Assembly (NCBI GenBank): GCA_022566895.1
Contig: JADFIA010000018.1
Location: forward strand, 1 to 40,860
Reading direction: 5' to 3'
DNA length: 40,860 nt
Origin: Pseudomonadota bacterium
Lineage (GTDB): Bacteria; Pseudomonadota; Alphaproteobacteria; Sphingomonadales; SMXR01
The translations under genes were made by a program, and so were the position numbers. The notes under the pieces are model-generated. The model was not told the DNA's origin, ran no database searches, and saw nothing but the letters and a program-made list of their open reading frames with translations. This document shows positions 7,635 to 14,551 of the stretch, piece by piece (position 1 is the stretch's first letter; the number at the start of each line of letters is the position of its first letter).

Positions 7635-8024
7635 ATGCCAAACGATAACCAAAAGGACCAAGGCTTGAGCAGCCAGAGGAACAAAAAGTCCGAGGTCCGG
7701 CTCATGGAGGTGGAACTGGAGGAATTTGGTCCGCAAACCGCCGGAAAATCAAGGGCCCCGGGGCCTGAGGACGACGCACCAATGGAGCCGGTCTACGACG
7801 TGCCGGTCACAGTGCGCGCGGTTCTCGGCAAATCCAGTCTTGAGGTGAGCCAACTTCTCACACTGGCCCCCGGGACGGTTATCGAGCTGGATCGCAAAGT
7901 TGGTGAGCCGGTCGATGTCTATGTGAATAATCGTCTGGTGGCCCGCGGTGAAGTGGTGATTGTCGACGATCACTTGGGGGTTACCATGACCGAAATATTG
8001 AAAGACGGTTCGAGCCAGGGCTAA
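7635..8024 (+). CDS. fliN: Flagellar motor switch protein FliN
   Basis: This 129-residue C-ring protein has an acidic, disordered N-terminal third and then a SpoA (surface presentation of antigens) domain. The domain reads 'YDVPVTVRAVLGKSSLEVSQ', 'LAPGTVIELDRKVGEPVDVYVNN' and 'LVARGEVVIVDDHLGVTMTEI', all standard for FliN. FliN sits at the base of the switch complex; in full flagella it also docks the FliH/FliI export ATPase. FliH is not encoded next to it here. A GGGAG sequence lies about 9 bases before the ATG. Part of the fliF-flhG run of same-strand genes. Confidence 0.95.
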   Translation: MPNDNQKDQGLSSQRNKKSEVRLMEVELEEFGPQTAGKSRAPGPEDDAPMEPVYDVPVTVRAVLGKSSLEVSQLLTLAPGTVIELDRKVGEPVDVYVNNRLVARGEVVIVDDHLGVTMTEILKDGSSQG

Positions 8025-8082
8025 CGATCCCGTTCCGGAAGATTGCACCCGGGGCGTTTAACAGGGGGGCGAGACAGATCAA

Positions 8083-8844
8083 ATGACAGCCATTTTCGGA
8101 CTCTTGTCGGGCTTCGCGCTTATTTTCATCGCCATGTCCATCGGCGGTTCGCCTGCCGCCTATGTGAACGCAGCCGGTCTGCTGATCGTTCTCGCCGGTA
8201 CCGCAGCTGTGACCACGATCAGTTTCTCAATGACCGAACTTTCCGAGGCCCCGAGGACGTTATGGCGACTGTTCAGTCAACCGTCCGACGACCCGACCCT
8301 GGCGGCGCTCGAAGTGATCCAGCTGGCCGAGCGCAATCGCCCGAAAAGCCTGCTTGAACTCGAGGAAGAAATCCCCAATCAGAGCGATCAGCCCCTGTTC
8401 GCCAACGCGCTGCAGCTTTTGGTCGACGGCAGCCAGAGCGACGAAGTGGAGAATCTGGTGAACCGCGAGGCTGGCACGATCGCCAGCCGGAACCTGAAAA
8501 GCGTCGATATTCTACGGCGGGCCGGCGAAGTGGCGCCGGCAATGGGGTTGATCGGCACACTTCTGGGCCTGGTGCGTATGCTGCAAATGCTCGATGATCC
8601 TTCGCAGATTGGTCCGGCCATGGCAGTGGCGCTTCTGACCACCTTTTACGGCGCCATTCTGGCTCATATGGTCTTTATACCGCTAGCCGCCCGCGCCGAC
8701 CGGTTGACCGAGGAGGAATCGCTTGTCAACTCGGTTTATGCGCTTGGCGCCGCCTCGATCGGCCGCAAGGAAAATCCGCGCAAGCTCGAGATACTGATTA
8801 ACACGATTTTGCCACCCGCCAAAAAGGTGAGTTACTTCGACTGA
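8083..8844 (+). CDS. motA: MotA/PomA-like stator channel subunit
   Basis: This 253-residue inner-membrane protein belongs to the MotA/TolQ/ExbB family. There are four hydrophobic segments: ~4-21, ~29-47, ~150-170 and ~178-200. Between the second and third lies a charged cytoplasmic loop (~52-140), the part of MotA that meets FliG. The third segment starts with 'RRAGEVAPAMGLIGTLLGLV' and the fourth has 'PAMAVALLTTFYGAILAHM', both typical of PomA/MotA rather than TolQ. The size fits PomA. A purine-rich GGGGGG precedes the ATG. The partner MotB/PomB, which carries the ion-binding Asp and the peptidoglycan anchor, is not in the window. Confidence 0.9.
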   Translation: MTAIFGLLSGFALIFIAMSIGGSPAAYVNAAGLLIVLAGTAAVTTISFSMTELSEAPRTLWRLFSQPSDDPTLAALEVIQLAERNRPKSLLELEEEIPNQSDQPLFANALQLLVDGSQSDEVENLVNREAGTIASRNLKSVDILRRAGEVAPAMGLIGTLLGLVRMLQMLDDPSQIGPAMAVALLTTFYGAILAHMVFIPLAARADRLTEEESLVNSVYALGAASIGRKENPRKLEILINTILPPAKKVSYFD

Positions 8845-8899
8845 TCGAACAGCCCGCGACGGCGCACAGGCCGGCGCGGCACTGACGGGAGCAGCCGTT

Positions 8900-9451
8900 A
8901 TGCGAATAATTGTCCTGGGAAATCTGAACGGTAATATGGCCACCGCTGTCTCCGTCGCCAACCGCGAAGGGGGCCGTTTCGTTCATGCCGATAGTCTCGC
9001 TGCAGCCACCAAGGCCATGCGCTCCGAACGCGCCGAACTCTTGTTGATCGAAGCGAGCCTTGATATCGAAGCGGCGATTACGAATTTGGCTAATCGTGGA
9101 TTGGCAACGCCGATTATCGCCTTCGGCGTTGGGGAACAGCGTCAAGTGGCGGCCAATGCGGATAAGGCCGGAGCCCGCGAATATCTGCCGTTGCCGGAAA
9201 ATCCCGAATCGATCGCCGCGGCACTTCTGGTTCTGGCCGATCGGCACCGCCGGATGGTCGGACGAACGGTGGCCGACGTGGAGAAGGATCTGATTCTGGA
9301 GACTTTGCGCCACTGTATAGGAAACCGTACGCGGGCAGCCGACATTCTGGGCATTTCAATCCGAACCTTGCGTAACAAACTTAAGCAATATTCAGCCGAT
9401 GGCTTCCATGTGCCGTCACCGGGTGAAGATAGAGAGATTTCCCTGTATTAG
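8900..9451 (+). CDS. flbD: FlbD-like flagellar regulator without its AAA+ domain
   Basis: FlbD of alphaproteobacteria is a ~450-480 aa sigma54 activator with an atypical receiver, a ~230-residue AAA+ ATPase and a Fis-type DNA-binding end. This protein is 183 aa. Residues 1-112 match the receiver-like domain ('MRIIVLGNLNGN', 'GAREYLPLPENPESIAAALL'). Residues 118-164 match the C-terminal FlbD block ('MVGRTVADVEKDLILETL', 'CIGNRTRAADILGISIRTLR'). The two are joined by only ~5 residues, with no Walker A, GAFTGA or sensor motifs. It should bind DNA but cannot activate sigma54 polymerase in the usual way. GGGAG precedes the ATG. It lies 55 bases after the motA-like gene and 36 bases before flhF. 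Confidence 0.88.
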   Translation: MRIIVLGNLNGNMATAVSVANREGGRFVHADSLAAATKAMRSERAELLLIEASLDIEAAITNLANRGLATPIIAFGVGEQRQVAANADKAGAREYLPLPENPESIAAALLVLADRHRRMVGRTVADVEKDLILETLRHCIGNRTRAADILGISIRTLRNKLKQYSADGFHVPSPGEDREISLY

Positions 9452-9487
9452 AGGTGAGCGCCGCGCTACCGCGGCTGTGGAGGAACC

Positions 9488-10333
9488 ATGAGGCTTAAAA
9501 CCATAACAGCCAGATCGATGCCGGAGGCATTGGACCGCCTCAGGGAAGAGTTTGGGCCCGACGTGCTGATAATCCGCTCGGACGAATCGAAATCCTCGGT
9601 GCGGGTCACGGTTGCCTTCGAAGGTCGCCGTGGTACCCGGCATCAGGCCAGATTAGATGCGGAGAAACGGATTCCCGGCCGCCGGCCGACCTTCCAGGAT
9701 GACCAGATAACGGAAATTCTTGACCATCATGGTGTGCCGTTTGAATTGGCCATGAGAATACAGACCGCCGCGGCGGCGCTCGACCCAGGCACGCTGCCCG
9801 CTTCGCTTGCCGGGGCGCTGGAAATCTGCTTCCGTTTCCGGCCATTGTCCTTACTCGACAATCACACCCTGATGTTTGTGGGACCATACGGCGCGGGAAA
9901 GACGCTGGCCGCAGAAAAGATTGCCGGCGAATTTCCTGGAACAGGTGGGGAGTTGCGGTTGATCGACAGCGACGGCGTTAATCCGCTGAGCCTTCCCGAG
10001 ATGAAACGGCTTAGCCAGTTTGTCCGCGACAGCGGGGCCGAACCCATCCTTGTGCTGCCGGCCGGGATCGACCCGATGGAGGCGGCCGAGGCGGCACAGA
10101 TCTTCGCCGCGCTCGGCGCCCGCCGCATGATCGCATCGCGGCTCGACACCAGCCGGCGGCTTGGCAGTTTGTTTTCAGCAGCAAGCTCTGGCGACCTCAT
10201 AATCTCGGCCTTGGGTCAATCACCGAATCCGGCCGACCGACTGGAACCAGCAACAGCGTCAGGGTTGGCGAAGCTGTTGATCCAACTCGCACCGGCGGGC
10301 CAGGCCATGACCTCACGCAAGAAAGCCGTCTGA
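9488..10333 (+). CDS. flhF: FlhF-like GTPase with shortened G domain
   Basis: FlhF is an SRP-type GTPase that sets the place and number of polar flagella. This protein is 281 aa. The N-terminal B region starts 'MRLKTITARSMPEALDRLREEFGPD', an N domain follows ('ILDHHGVPFELAMRIQ', residues ~77-92), and the P loop 'VGPYGAGKT' is at 131-139. Only ~20 residues separate the P loop from the G3-equivalent 'LIDSDGVNP' (159-165). In the family this gap is about 70-80 and carries the insertion box and G2. G3 has DSDG instead of DT-P/A-G, and G4 is SRLD (217-220). GTP turnover or dimerisation is probably altered. GAGG precedes the ATG, and the stop overlaps the flhG start by one base. Confidence 0.87.
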   Translation: MRLKTITARSMPEALDRLREEFGPDVLIIRSDESKSSVRVTVAFEGRRGTRHQARLDAEKRIPGRRPTFQDDQITEILDHHGVPFELAMRIQTAAAALDPGTLPASLAGALEICFRFRPLSLLDNHTLMFVGPYGAGKTLAAEKIAGEFPGTGGELRLIDSDGVNPLSLPEMKRLSQFVRDSGAEPILVLPAGIDPMEAAEAAQIFAALGARRMIASRLDTSRRLGSLFSAASSGDLIISALGQSPNPADRLEPATASGLAKLLIQLAPAGQAMTSRKKAV

Positions 10334-11133
10334 TGACCGGCTACCGGCAAAGCGATCTCGAACAAAAATTGATTACGGTAGCATCGGGAAAGGGCGGGGT
10401 CGGGAAAACCGTTTTCGCCGTCACCTTGAGCCACGCCTTGGCTCGATTGGGACGGGATGTTCTTCTGTTCGATGGGGATTTGGGCCTGGCAAATGTCGAC
10501 ATTCAGCTGGGCCTGATGCCGCAGCATGATATCGGAGACGTGATCAGCGGCAATATCGATCTGGCAGCCGCCGCGCTTACCTACACCGATCCGGTCAACC
10601 GGCGGGGTCGGCTGGACATAATCTCCGGCCGCTCCGGCTCCGGTGCGCTGAGCACGGTCGCAACCGAGCGGCTCATGGGCCTCAAGTCTGGACTGACGGC
10701 GCTTTGCGGCCGCTATGACCACGTTGTGCTGGATCTTGCAGCCGGGGTTGACGCCAACGTTCAGACCTTGGCCGACAATCATGGCGTCATCCTGGTGGTT
10801 CTGGCACCGGACCCGACTTCCCTTACCGACGCCTATGCTTTCATCAAGCTGGCGCGCTTGCGCAACCCCGAGGCGGATATCCGCATCGTCGTTAATCGCG
10901 CCCAGGGCCAGTTGGATGGTGAGAGGACCTACGAAGCGCTGCGGCGCGTCGCAAAAGCATTCCTCAACTTTGAGCCGCCGCTGGCCGGAATCCTGCAAGA
11001 GGACGAACGCGTTACCGAGGCGATCCGCCGCCAGGCGGCGGTCCTGAGCCGCCATCCCCAGTCCCGGTTCGTCAAAGACGTGGGGGCGATCGCGAAGCAT
11101 TTCCCCGTCCGCTTAAGAGCGCTGGCCGGCTGA
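10333..11133 (+). CDS. flhG: FlhG/FleN (MinD-like ATPase)
   Basis: FlhG is a MinD-type ATPase that limits flagellar number and partners FlhF. At 266 residues it is full length. The deviant Walker A is 'GKGGVGKT' (19-26). It is followed by 'LLFDGDLGLANVDIQLGL', the FlhG/FleN signature, then 'YDHVVLDLAAGVD' in place of Walker B and 'VVLAPDPTSLTDAYAFIKL'. The N-terminus keeps the short basic/Gln stretch 'YRQSDLEQK'. The C-terminal end is basic and may form the membrane helix. Translation is coupled to flhF through TGATG. It is the last gene of the flagellar-type run. Confidence 0.93.
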   Translation: MTGYRQSDLEQKLITVASGKGGVGKTVFAVTLSHALARLGRDVLLFDGDLGLANVDIQLGLMPQHDIGDVISGNIDLAAAALTYTDPVNRRGRLDIISGRSGSGALSTVATERLMGLKSGLTALCGRYDHVVLDLAAGVDANVQTLADNHGVILVVLAPDPTSLTDAYAFIKLARLRNPEADIRIVVNRAQGQLDGERTYEALRRVAKAFLNFEPPLAGILQEDERVTEAIRRQAAVLSRHPQSRFVKDVGAIAKHFPVRLRALAG

Positions 11134-11174
11134 TTGACCGCCAACACCACCATAATTATGAGAGAGGTTCCGGT

Positions 11175-11201
11175 CCGGTCGCCCCTATGAGCGGCGACCG
11201 G
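11175..11201. terminator. Hairpin after flhG
   Basis: CCGGTCGCC (11175-11183) pairs perfectly with GGCGACCGG (11193-11201) across a 9-base loop. It lies between flhG and the EamA transporter gene. No T run follows, so it may be a weak or Rho-assisted terminator at the end of the flagellar-type cluster. Confidence 0.45.
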
Positions 11202-11221
11202 GGTCCGCATGAAAAAGTTTA

Positions 11222-12118
11222 ATGCTTAATCTATTCCTTTTCTCGACGACTGTGCTGATCTGGGGTTCGACCTGGTACGCAATCACATTTCAGCTCGGTG
11301 AAGTGCCGCTGGAATGGTCGATCGTTTACCGGTTTTCTGCTTCAGCGGCAATCATGTTCGTCTTCTGCCTGGTCACCAAGAGTCCGCTGCGCTTTTCCTG
11401 GCGGCAACACCGGGTTTTCGCTGGGCTGGGACTGTTCCTATTCTCGGCCAACTACTATTTTACCTATCTCTCTATCGAGTATCTGACTTCCGGACTGGTG
11501 GCGATTGTCTTTTCGCTGCTGGCGCTGATGAATATTTTCAATGGCGTCTTATTCCTCAAAAGGCCGCTCGAATGGAGAATGGTTGCCGTCTCCTTGGTCG
11601 GCCTCTTTGGGCTTGTCTTGATCTTTTGGCCAGACCTCAAATCCTTCAGCTTTGGCAGTTTGGCGATGATCGGCCTGGGCGCCGCCATTCTGGCCACATG
11701 GTTGGCCTCGCTAGGCAACACGGTCGCGGCGTCAAAGACGGCGCAGCCTTTGCCGCTGCTCCCAACCAACGCGTGGGGGATGCTTTATGGTTCGATTTTT
11801 CTGACCATTTTTGCCATGGCCTCCGGGATCAAACCCGGCTTCGATACTTCGGCCCCCTACCTGATCTCGCTGGCTTATTTGGCTGTCTTCGGCACGGTGA
11901 TCGCATTCAGCTGTTTTCTGATGCTCTTGAGCCGGGCCGGCCTCGAGCGAGCCGGCTATGTGGCGGTTGCTTTTCCGGTCGTAGCGCTCACCATTTCGAC
12001 GATATTCGAGGGTTACCAATGGACCCTATTATCGCTTGCCGGTCTGGTGCTGGTGCTCGGTGGCAATGTGGTGGTCTTGAGAACCAGAGCCCGCGCCGAG
12101 CCGTGCCCTGGTGAATAA
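11222..12118 (+). CDS. EamA/RhaT family (DMT superfamily) transporter
   Basis: This 298-residue inner-membrane protein has about ten hydrophobic helices in two EamA halves. The first half begins with the family hallmark 'LIWGSTWYAITFQLG', and the second half has 'GTVIAFSCFLMLLSRAGLERAG' followed by a Pro-containing helix ('VAVAFPVVALTISTIFEG'). The last helix ends with a basic tail. Members export amino acids, nucleosides or other small metabolites, and the substrate cannot be told from sequence. It stands between the flagellar cluster and ctrA with no obvious link to either. Start ATG at 11222 is followed at once by the first transmembrane segment. Confidence 0.9.
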   Translation: MLNLFLFSTTVLIWGSTWYAITFQLGEVPLEWSIVYRFSASAAIMFVFCLVTKSPLRFSWRQHRVFAGLGLFLFSANYYFTYLSIEYLTSGLVAIVFSLLALMNIFNGVLFLKRPLEWRMVAVSLVGLFGLVLIFWPDLKSFSFGSLAMIGLGAAILATWLASLGNTVAASKTAQPLPLLPTNAWGMLYGSIFLTIFAMASGIKPGFDTSAPYLISLAYLAVFGTVIAFSCFLMLLSRAGLERAGYVAVAFPVVALTISTIFEGYQWTLLSLAGLVLVLGGNVVVLRTRARAEPCPGE

Positions 12119-12134
12119 AGTCGATCTGTTTCGT

Positions 12135-12181
12135 GAATCACCGTCTTGCCGGGCGACCAAAGTCATGTTAATCTTTATTAA
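12135..12181 (+). promoter_or_regulatory. ctrA promoter region: GANTC and TTAA pair
   Basis: A CcrM methylation site GAATC lies at 12135-12139, and a TTAA-N6-TTAA pair at 12168-12181, about 85-130 bases before ctrA. In Caulobacter the ctrA P1 promoter is controlled by GANTC methylation, and CtrA binds TTAA-N7-TTAA to regulate itself. Spacing here is 6, not 7, so binding by CtrA is plausible rather than certain. Confidence 0.5.
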
Positions 12182-12263
12182 TGCGGCGGTGTGAGCCGCG
12201 CGCGGCTTGGGTTTTGGCGTTTGTTCCCAAAATAACGTTGCGAACCCACCGGGGAGGCTGGCC

Positions 12264-12992
12264 ATGCGGGTATTGTTGGTCGAAGACGATCCTTCCACAT
12301 CGAAAAGCATCGAGATGATGCTGTCCTCGGACGGCTTTAATGTCTACGCCACCGACCTCGGCGAAGAGGGGCTGGATCTCGGCAAGCTCTATGACTACGA
12401 CATCATCCTTCTCGATCTCGGGCTGCCCGACATGAACGGCTACGACGTCCTGAAAAAGCTGCGCCTTTCGAACGTCTCGACGCCCATTCTGATCCTGTCC
12501 GGACAATCCAATCTCGAAGACAAGGTCATGGCCCTGGGGTTTGGGGCCGACGATTACGTGACCAAGCCTTTCCACAAGGAAGAGCTTGTAGCGCGCATCC
12601 ACGCCATTATCAGGCGCTCGAAGGGGCACGCGCAGTCACTGATCAGGACCGGCAAACTGTCGATCAACCTTGACCAAAAGACGGTTGAGACCGAAGCGGG
12701 ATCGATCCATCTGACCGGCAAGGAATATGCCATGTTCGAGCTCTTGTCATTGCGCAAGGGGACGACCCTGACCAAGGAAATGTTTCTAAATCATCTATAC
12801 GGGGGCATGGACGAGCCAGAGCTGAAAATCATCGATGTTTTTATCTGCAAATTGCGCAAGAAACTGGCCGCGGCCACCGGCGGCGACAATTATATCGAGA
12901 CGGTTTGGGGCCGCGGTTACGTGCTGCGCGATCCCGAAGCCGAAGTCAAGCCGGTCGTCAGCCCGGTCATGCAACCTGCGGACCCCGCCTAG
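12264..12992 (+). CDS. ctrA: Cell-cycle response regulator CtrA
   Basis: CtrA is the OmpR-type master regulator of cell cycle and motility in alphaproteobacteria. From the ATG at 12264 (GGGGAGG about 8 bases upstream) it is 242 aa. The receiver starts '[20 protein letters not shown]', with phospho-acceptor Asp51 in '[15 protein letters not shown]' and Lys in '[14 protein letters not shown]'. The winged helix has '[20 protein letters not shown]' and '[14 protein letters not shown]', nearly invariant in CtrA. An in-frame ATG at 12207 would add unrelated residues and is rejected. Its last bases overlap the end of chpT on the other strand. CtrA often drives flagellar genes, which fits the neighbouring cluster. 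Confidence 0.97.
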   Translation: MRVLLVEDDPSTSKSIEMMLSSDGFNVYATDLGEEGLDLGKLYDYDIILLDLGLPDMNGYDVLKKLRLSNVSTPILILSGQSNLEDKVMALGFGADDYVTKPFHKEELVARIHAIIRRSKGHAQSLIRTGKLSINLDQKTVETEAGSIHLTGKEYAMFELLSLRKGTTLTKEMFLNHLYGGMDEPELKIIDVFICKLRKKLAAATGGDNYIETVWGRGYVLRDPEAEVKPVVSPVMQPADPA

Positions 12993-13633
12993 CCCGGCCC
13001 GGCCGCCGGCACATCTACAGCAAGCGAAAACCCGCCCGCCGATGGATCCGCCAGGTTGATACTTGTCCCGAGGGCGCTGGCAATCTCGGCCGCCAGAACA
13101 GCCGGTATTAATTTCGAATCCAGATCCTCCTCCGCCAGCCGGCCGGCTAGGGCGTCGGCGATGGTGTCGCGCACCTTGATTTTGTCGGCTTCGGCCCGCA
13201 AGGCAAGGCGCGTACCGGGGGCCTGATCTTCGATCTCGATGACCAGCTTGCCGCCTCTGATAATGGTCTCGCCGGCGGTCAGGGCCAGATTCATCAGGAG
13301 TTTCACAACCGCCGGGCTTGCGGTCCTCTGCCCGGGGTCAAACTCCAGCTCGATCTTTTGATCGCCGAAGAAGGCCTCCATCGCTGCTTTGGCCTGACCG
13401 AGGCCAACCTGCGAGCTAAGGCCGCTGCCCGCCCCGAAGGCGAGACGGTAATATTGCAACCGGTTCGTGGTTTGACGGGCGCTCTGTTCGATCAGGCCGG
13501 TGATCTGCCTAATCAGGCTGGGGTCGGTCTCGGTTGCCAGCATTTCAACGCCGTTATTGATGGCGCCCAAGGGGCTTGCCAGGTCGTGGCACAGCCGCGA
13601 ACACAGCAGAGCTGAAAATTTGAGGTTGTCCAT
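12989..13633 (-). CDS. chpT: Histidine phosphotransferase ChpT
   Basis: ChpT passes phosphate from the hybrid kinase CckA to CtrA and CpdR. The protein is 214 aa. The phospho-accepting His is in '[19 protein letters not shown]' near the N-terminus, in a DHp-like helical hairpin. A degenerate ATPase-like domain with no ATP-binding boxes follows, as expected ('[17 protein letters not shown]', ending '[11 protein letters not shown]'). The ATG at 13633 is favoured over the GTG at 13636. The gene is tail to tail with ctrA and their ends overlap by four bases, so partners in one relay share a single convergent locus. Confidence 0.93.
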   Translation of the reverse strand: MDNLKFSALLCSRLCHDLASPLGAINNGVEMLATETDPSLIRQITGLIEQSARQTTNRLQYYRLAFGAGSGLSSQVGLGQAKAAMEAFFGDQKIELEFDPGQRTASPAVVKLLMNLALTAGETIIRGGKLVIEIEDQAPGTRLALRAEADKIKVRDTIADALAGRLAEEDLDSKLIPAVLAAEIASALGTSINLADPSAGGFSLAVDVPAAGPG

Positions 13634-13715
13634 CACCCGCTCCCAAGGTATATGCCGTCAATTCTTAGCGCAAATCAGGACGCCAACCAACCTTGCAATC
13701 AGGACCACCGGCAGT

Positions 13716-14528
13716 ATGGACGATCTTGCTTTGGATAAACTCGCCGATCCCCTTCTTGATGCCGCGGTTAAGGCCGGTCGGGCGATCATGCGCCACTTCG
13801 AGGGCGTCCCCGAAGTGCGTATCAAGGACGATTCCTCGCCGGTGACGCAAGCTGACGAGGAGGCGGAGACAATCATTCTCGCTGCTCTGGCCCGCCTGGT
13901 CCCCCAAATACCGGTTGTGGCGGAGGAAAAAACAGCGAAAGGGGAGATACCGGAGATCGGTGAGCGGCCTTTTTTTCTGGTCGATCCCCTGGACGGCACC
14001 AAGGAATTTGTAAGCAAGGGTAATGCTTTTACCGTCAATATCGCTTTGATCCGCGATCGCCAACCGGTCCTTGGAATTGTTTATGCGCCGGCGATGGATC
14101 GCGCCTTCTGGGGCATTGCGGGTCTTGGCGCCTTCGAGGCCAAAGGCCTCTCTGTCGGCAAGATCGCGGCCCAGCCCATTTCGGTCAGACCGGCCGGCGA
14201 CACTCTCACCATTCTCGCCAGCCGCTCACACCGCACCCCCGAGACTGAGGCCTTTATCTCGAATTACGTTGCGGCCGAGATCGTCAGCATCTCGAGTTCA
14301 TTAAAGTTCTGTCTGATTGCGGCCGGCGAAGCCGATCTTTATCCGCGCTTCGGGCCGACCATGGAGTGGGACACCGCGGCCGGCCAGGCGGTCCTCGAAG
14401 CGGCCGGTGGTGGTGTGGTAGATCTTGACGGGCGGCCATTCGGCTACCGGAAGCCTGACTTCCGGAACGGCAATTTCATCGCCCGCGGCGATCCCAACAT
14501 TCCAATCCTGGAAACGAAAAGCGGTTGA
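13716..14528 (+). CDS. cysQ: 3'(2'),5'-bisphosphate nucleotidase CysQ
   Basis: CysQ removes the 3' phosphate from PAP, a by-product of sulfate assimilation. This is an inositol-monophosphatase-fold enzyme of 270 aa. Metal-binding motifs are all visible: 'SSPVTQADEEAE', 'VVAEE', 'LVDPLDGTKEF' and 'MEWDTAAGQAVLEAAGG'. The 'DGTKEF' form (rather than DGT-NF) points to CysQ rather than to inositol phosphatase. The long open frame starts upstream at 13500, but homology begins at the ATG at 13716. It converges with the dihydroorotase gene, both stop codons lying in one hairpin. Confidence 0.94.
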   Translation: MDDLALDKLADPLLDAAVKAGRAIMRHFEGVPEVRIKDDSSPVTQADEEAETIILAALARLVPQIPVVAEEKTAKGEIPEIGERPFFLVDPLDGTKEFVSKGNAFTVNIALIRDRQPVLGIVYAPAMDRAFWGIAGLGAFEAKGLSVGKIAAQPISVRPAGDTLTILASRSHRTPETEAFISNYVAAEIVSISSSLKFCLIAAGEADLYPRFGPTMEWDTAAGQAVLEAAGGGVVDLDGRPFGYRKPDFRNGNFIARGDPNIPILETKSG

Positions 14529-14551
14529 AACCCTTACAAATCAAGGGTTTC
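14527..14551. terminator. Shared hairpin between cysQ and dihydroorotase gene
   Basis: GAAACCCTT (14527-14535) pairs with AAGGGTTTC (14543-14551), loop of 7. It contains most of the cysQ stop (14526-14528) and the stop of the convergent dihydroorotase gene (14534-14536). Being symmetric, it could end transcription from both sides, though T runs are short. Confidence 0.5.

Noticed and set aside
12207-12263. Earlier start for ctrA
   Set aside because: CtrA proteins begin at MRVLLVEDD. The extra residues are unrelated and the Shine-Dalgarno fits the ATG at 12264.
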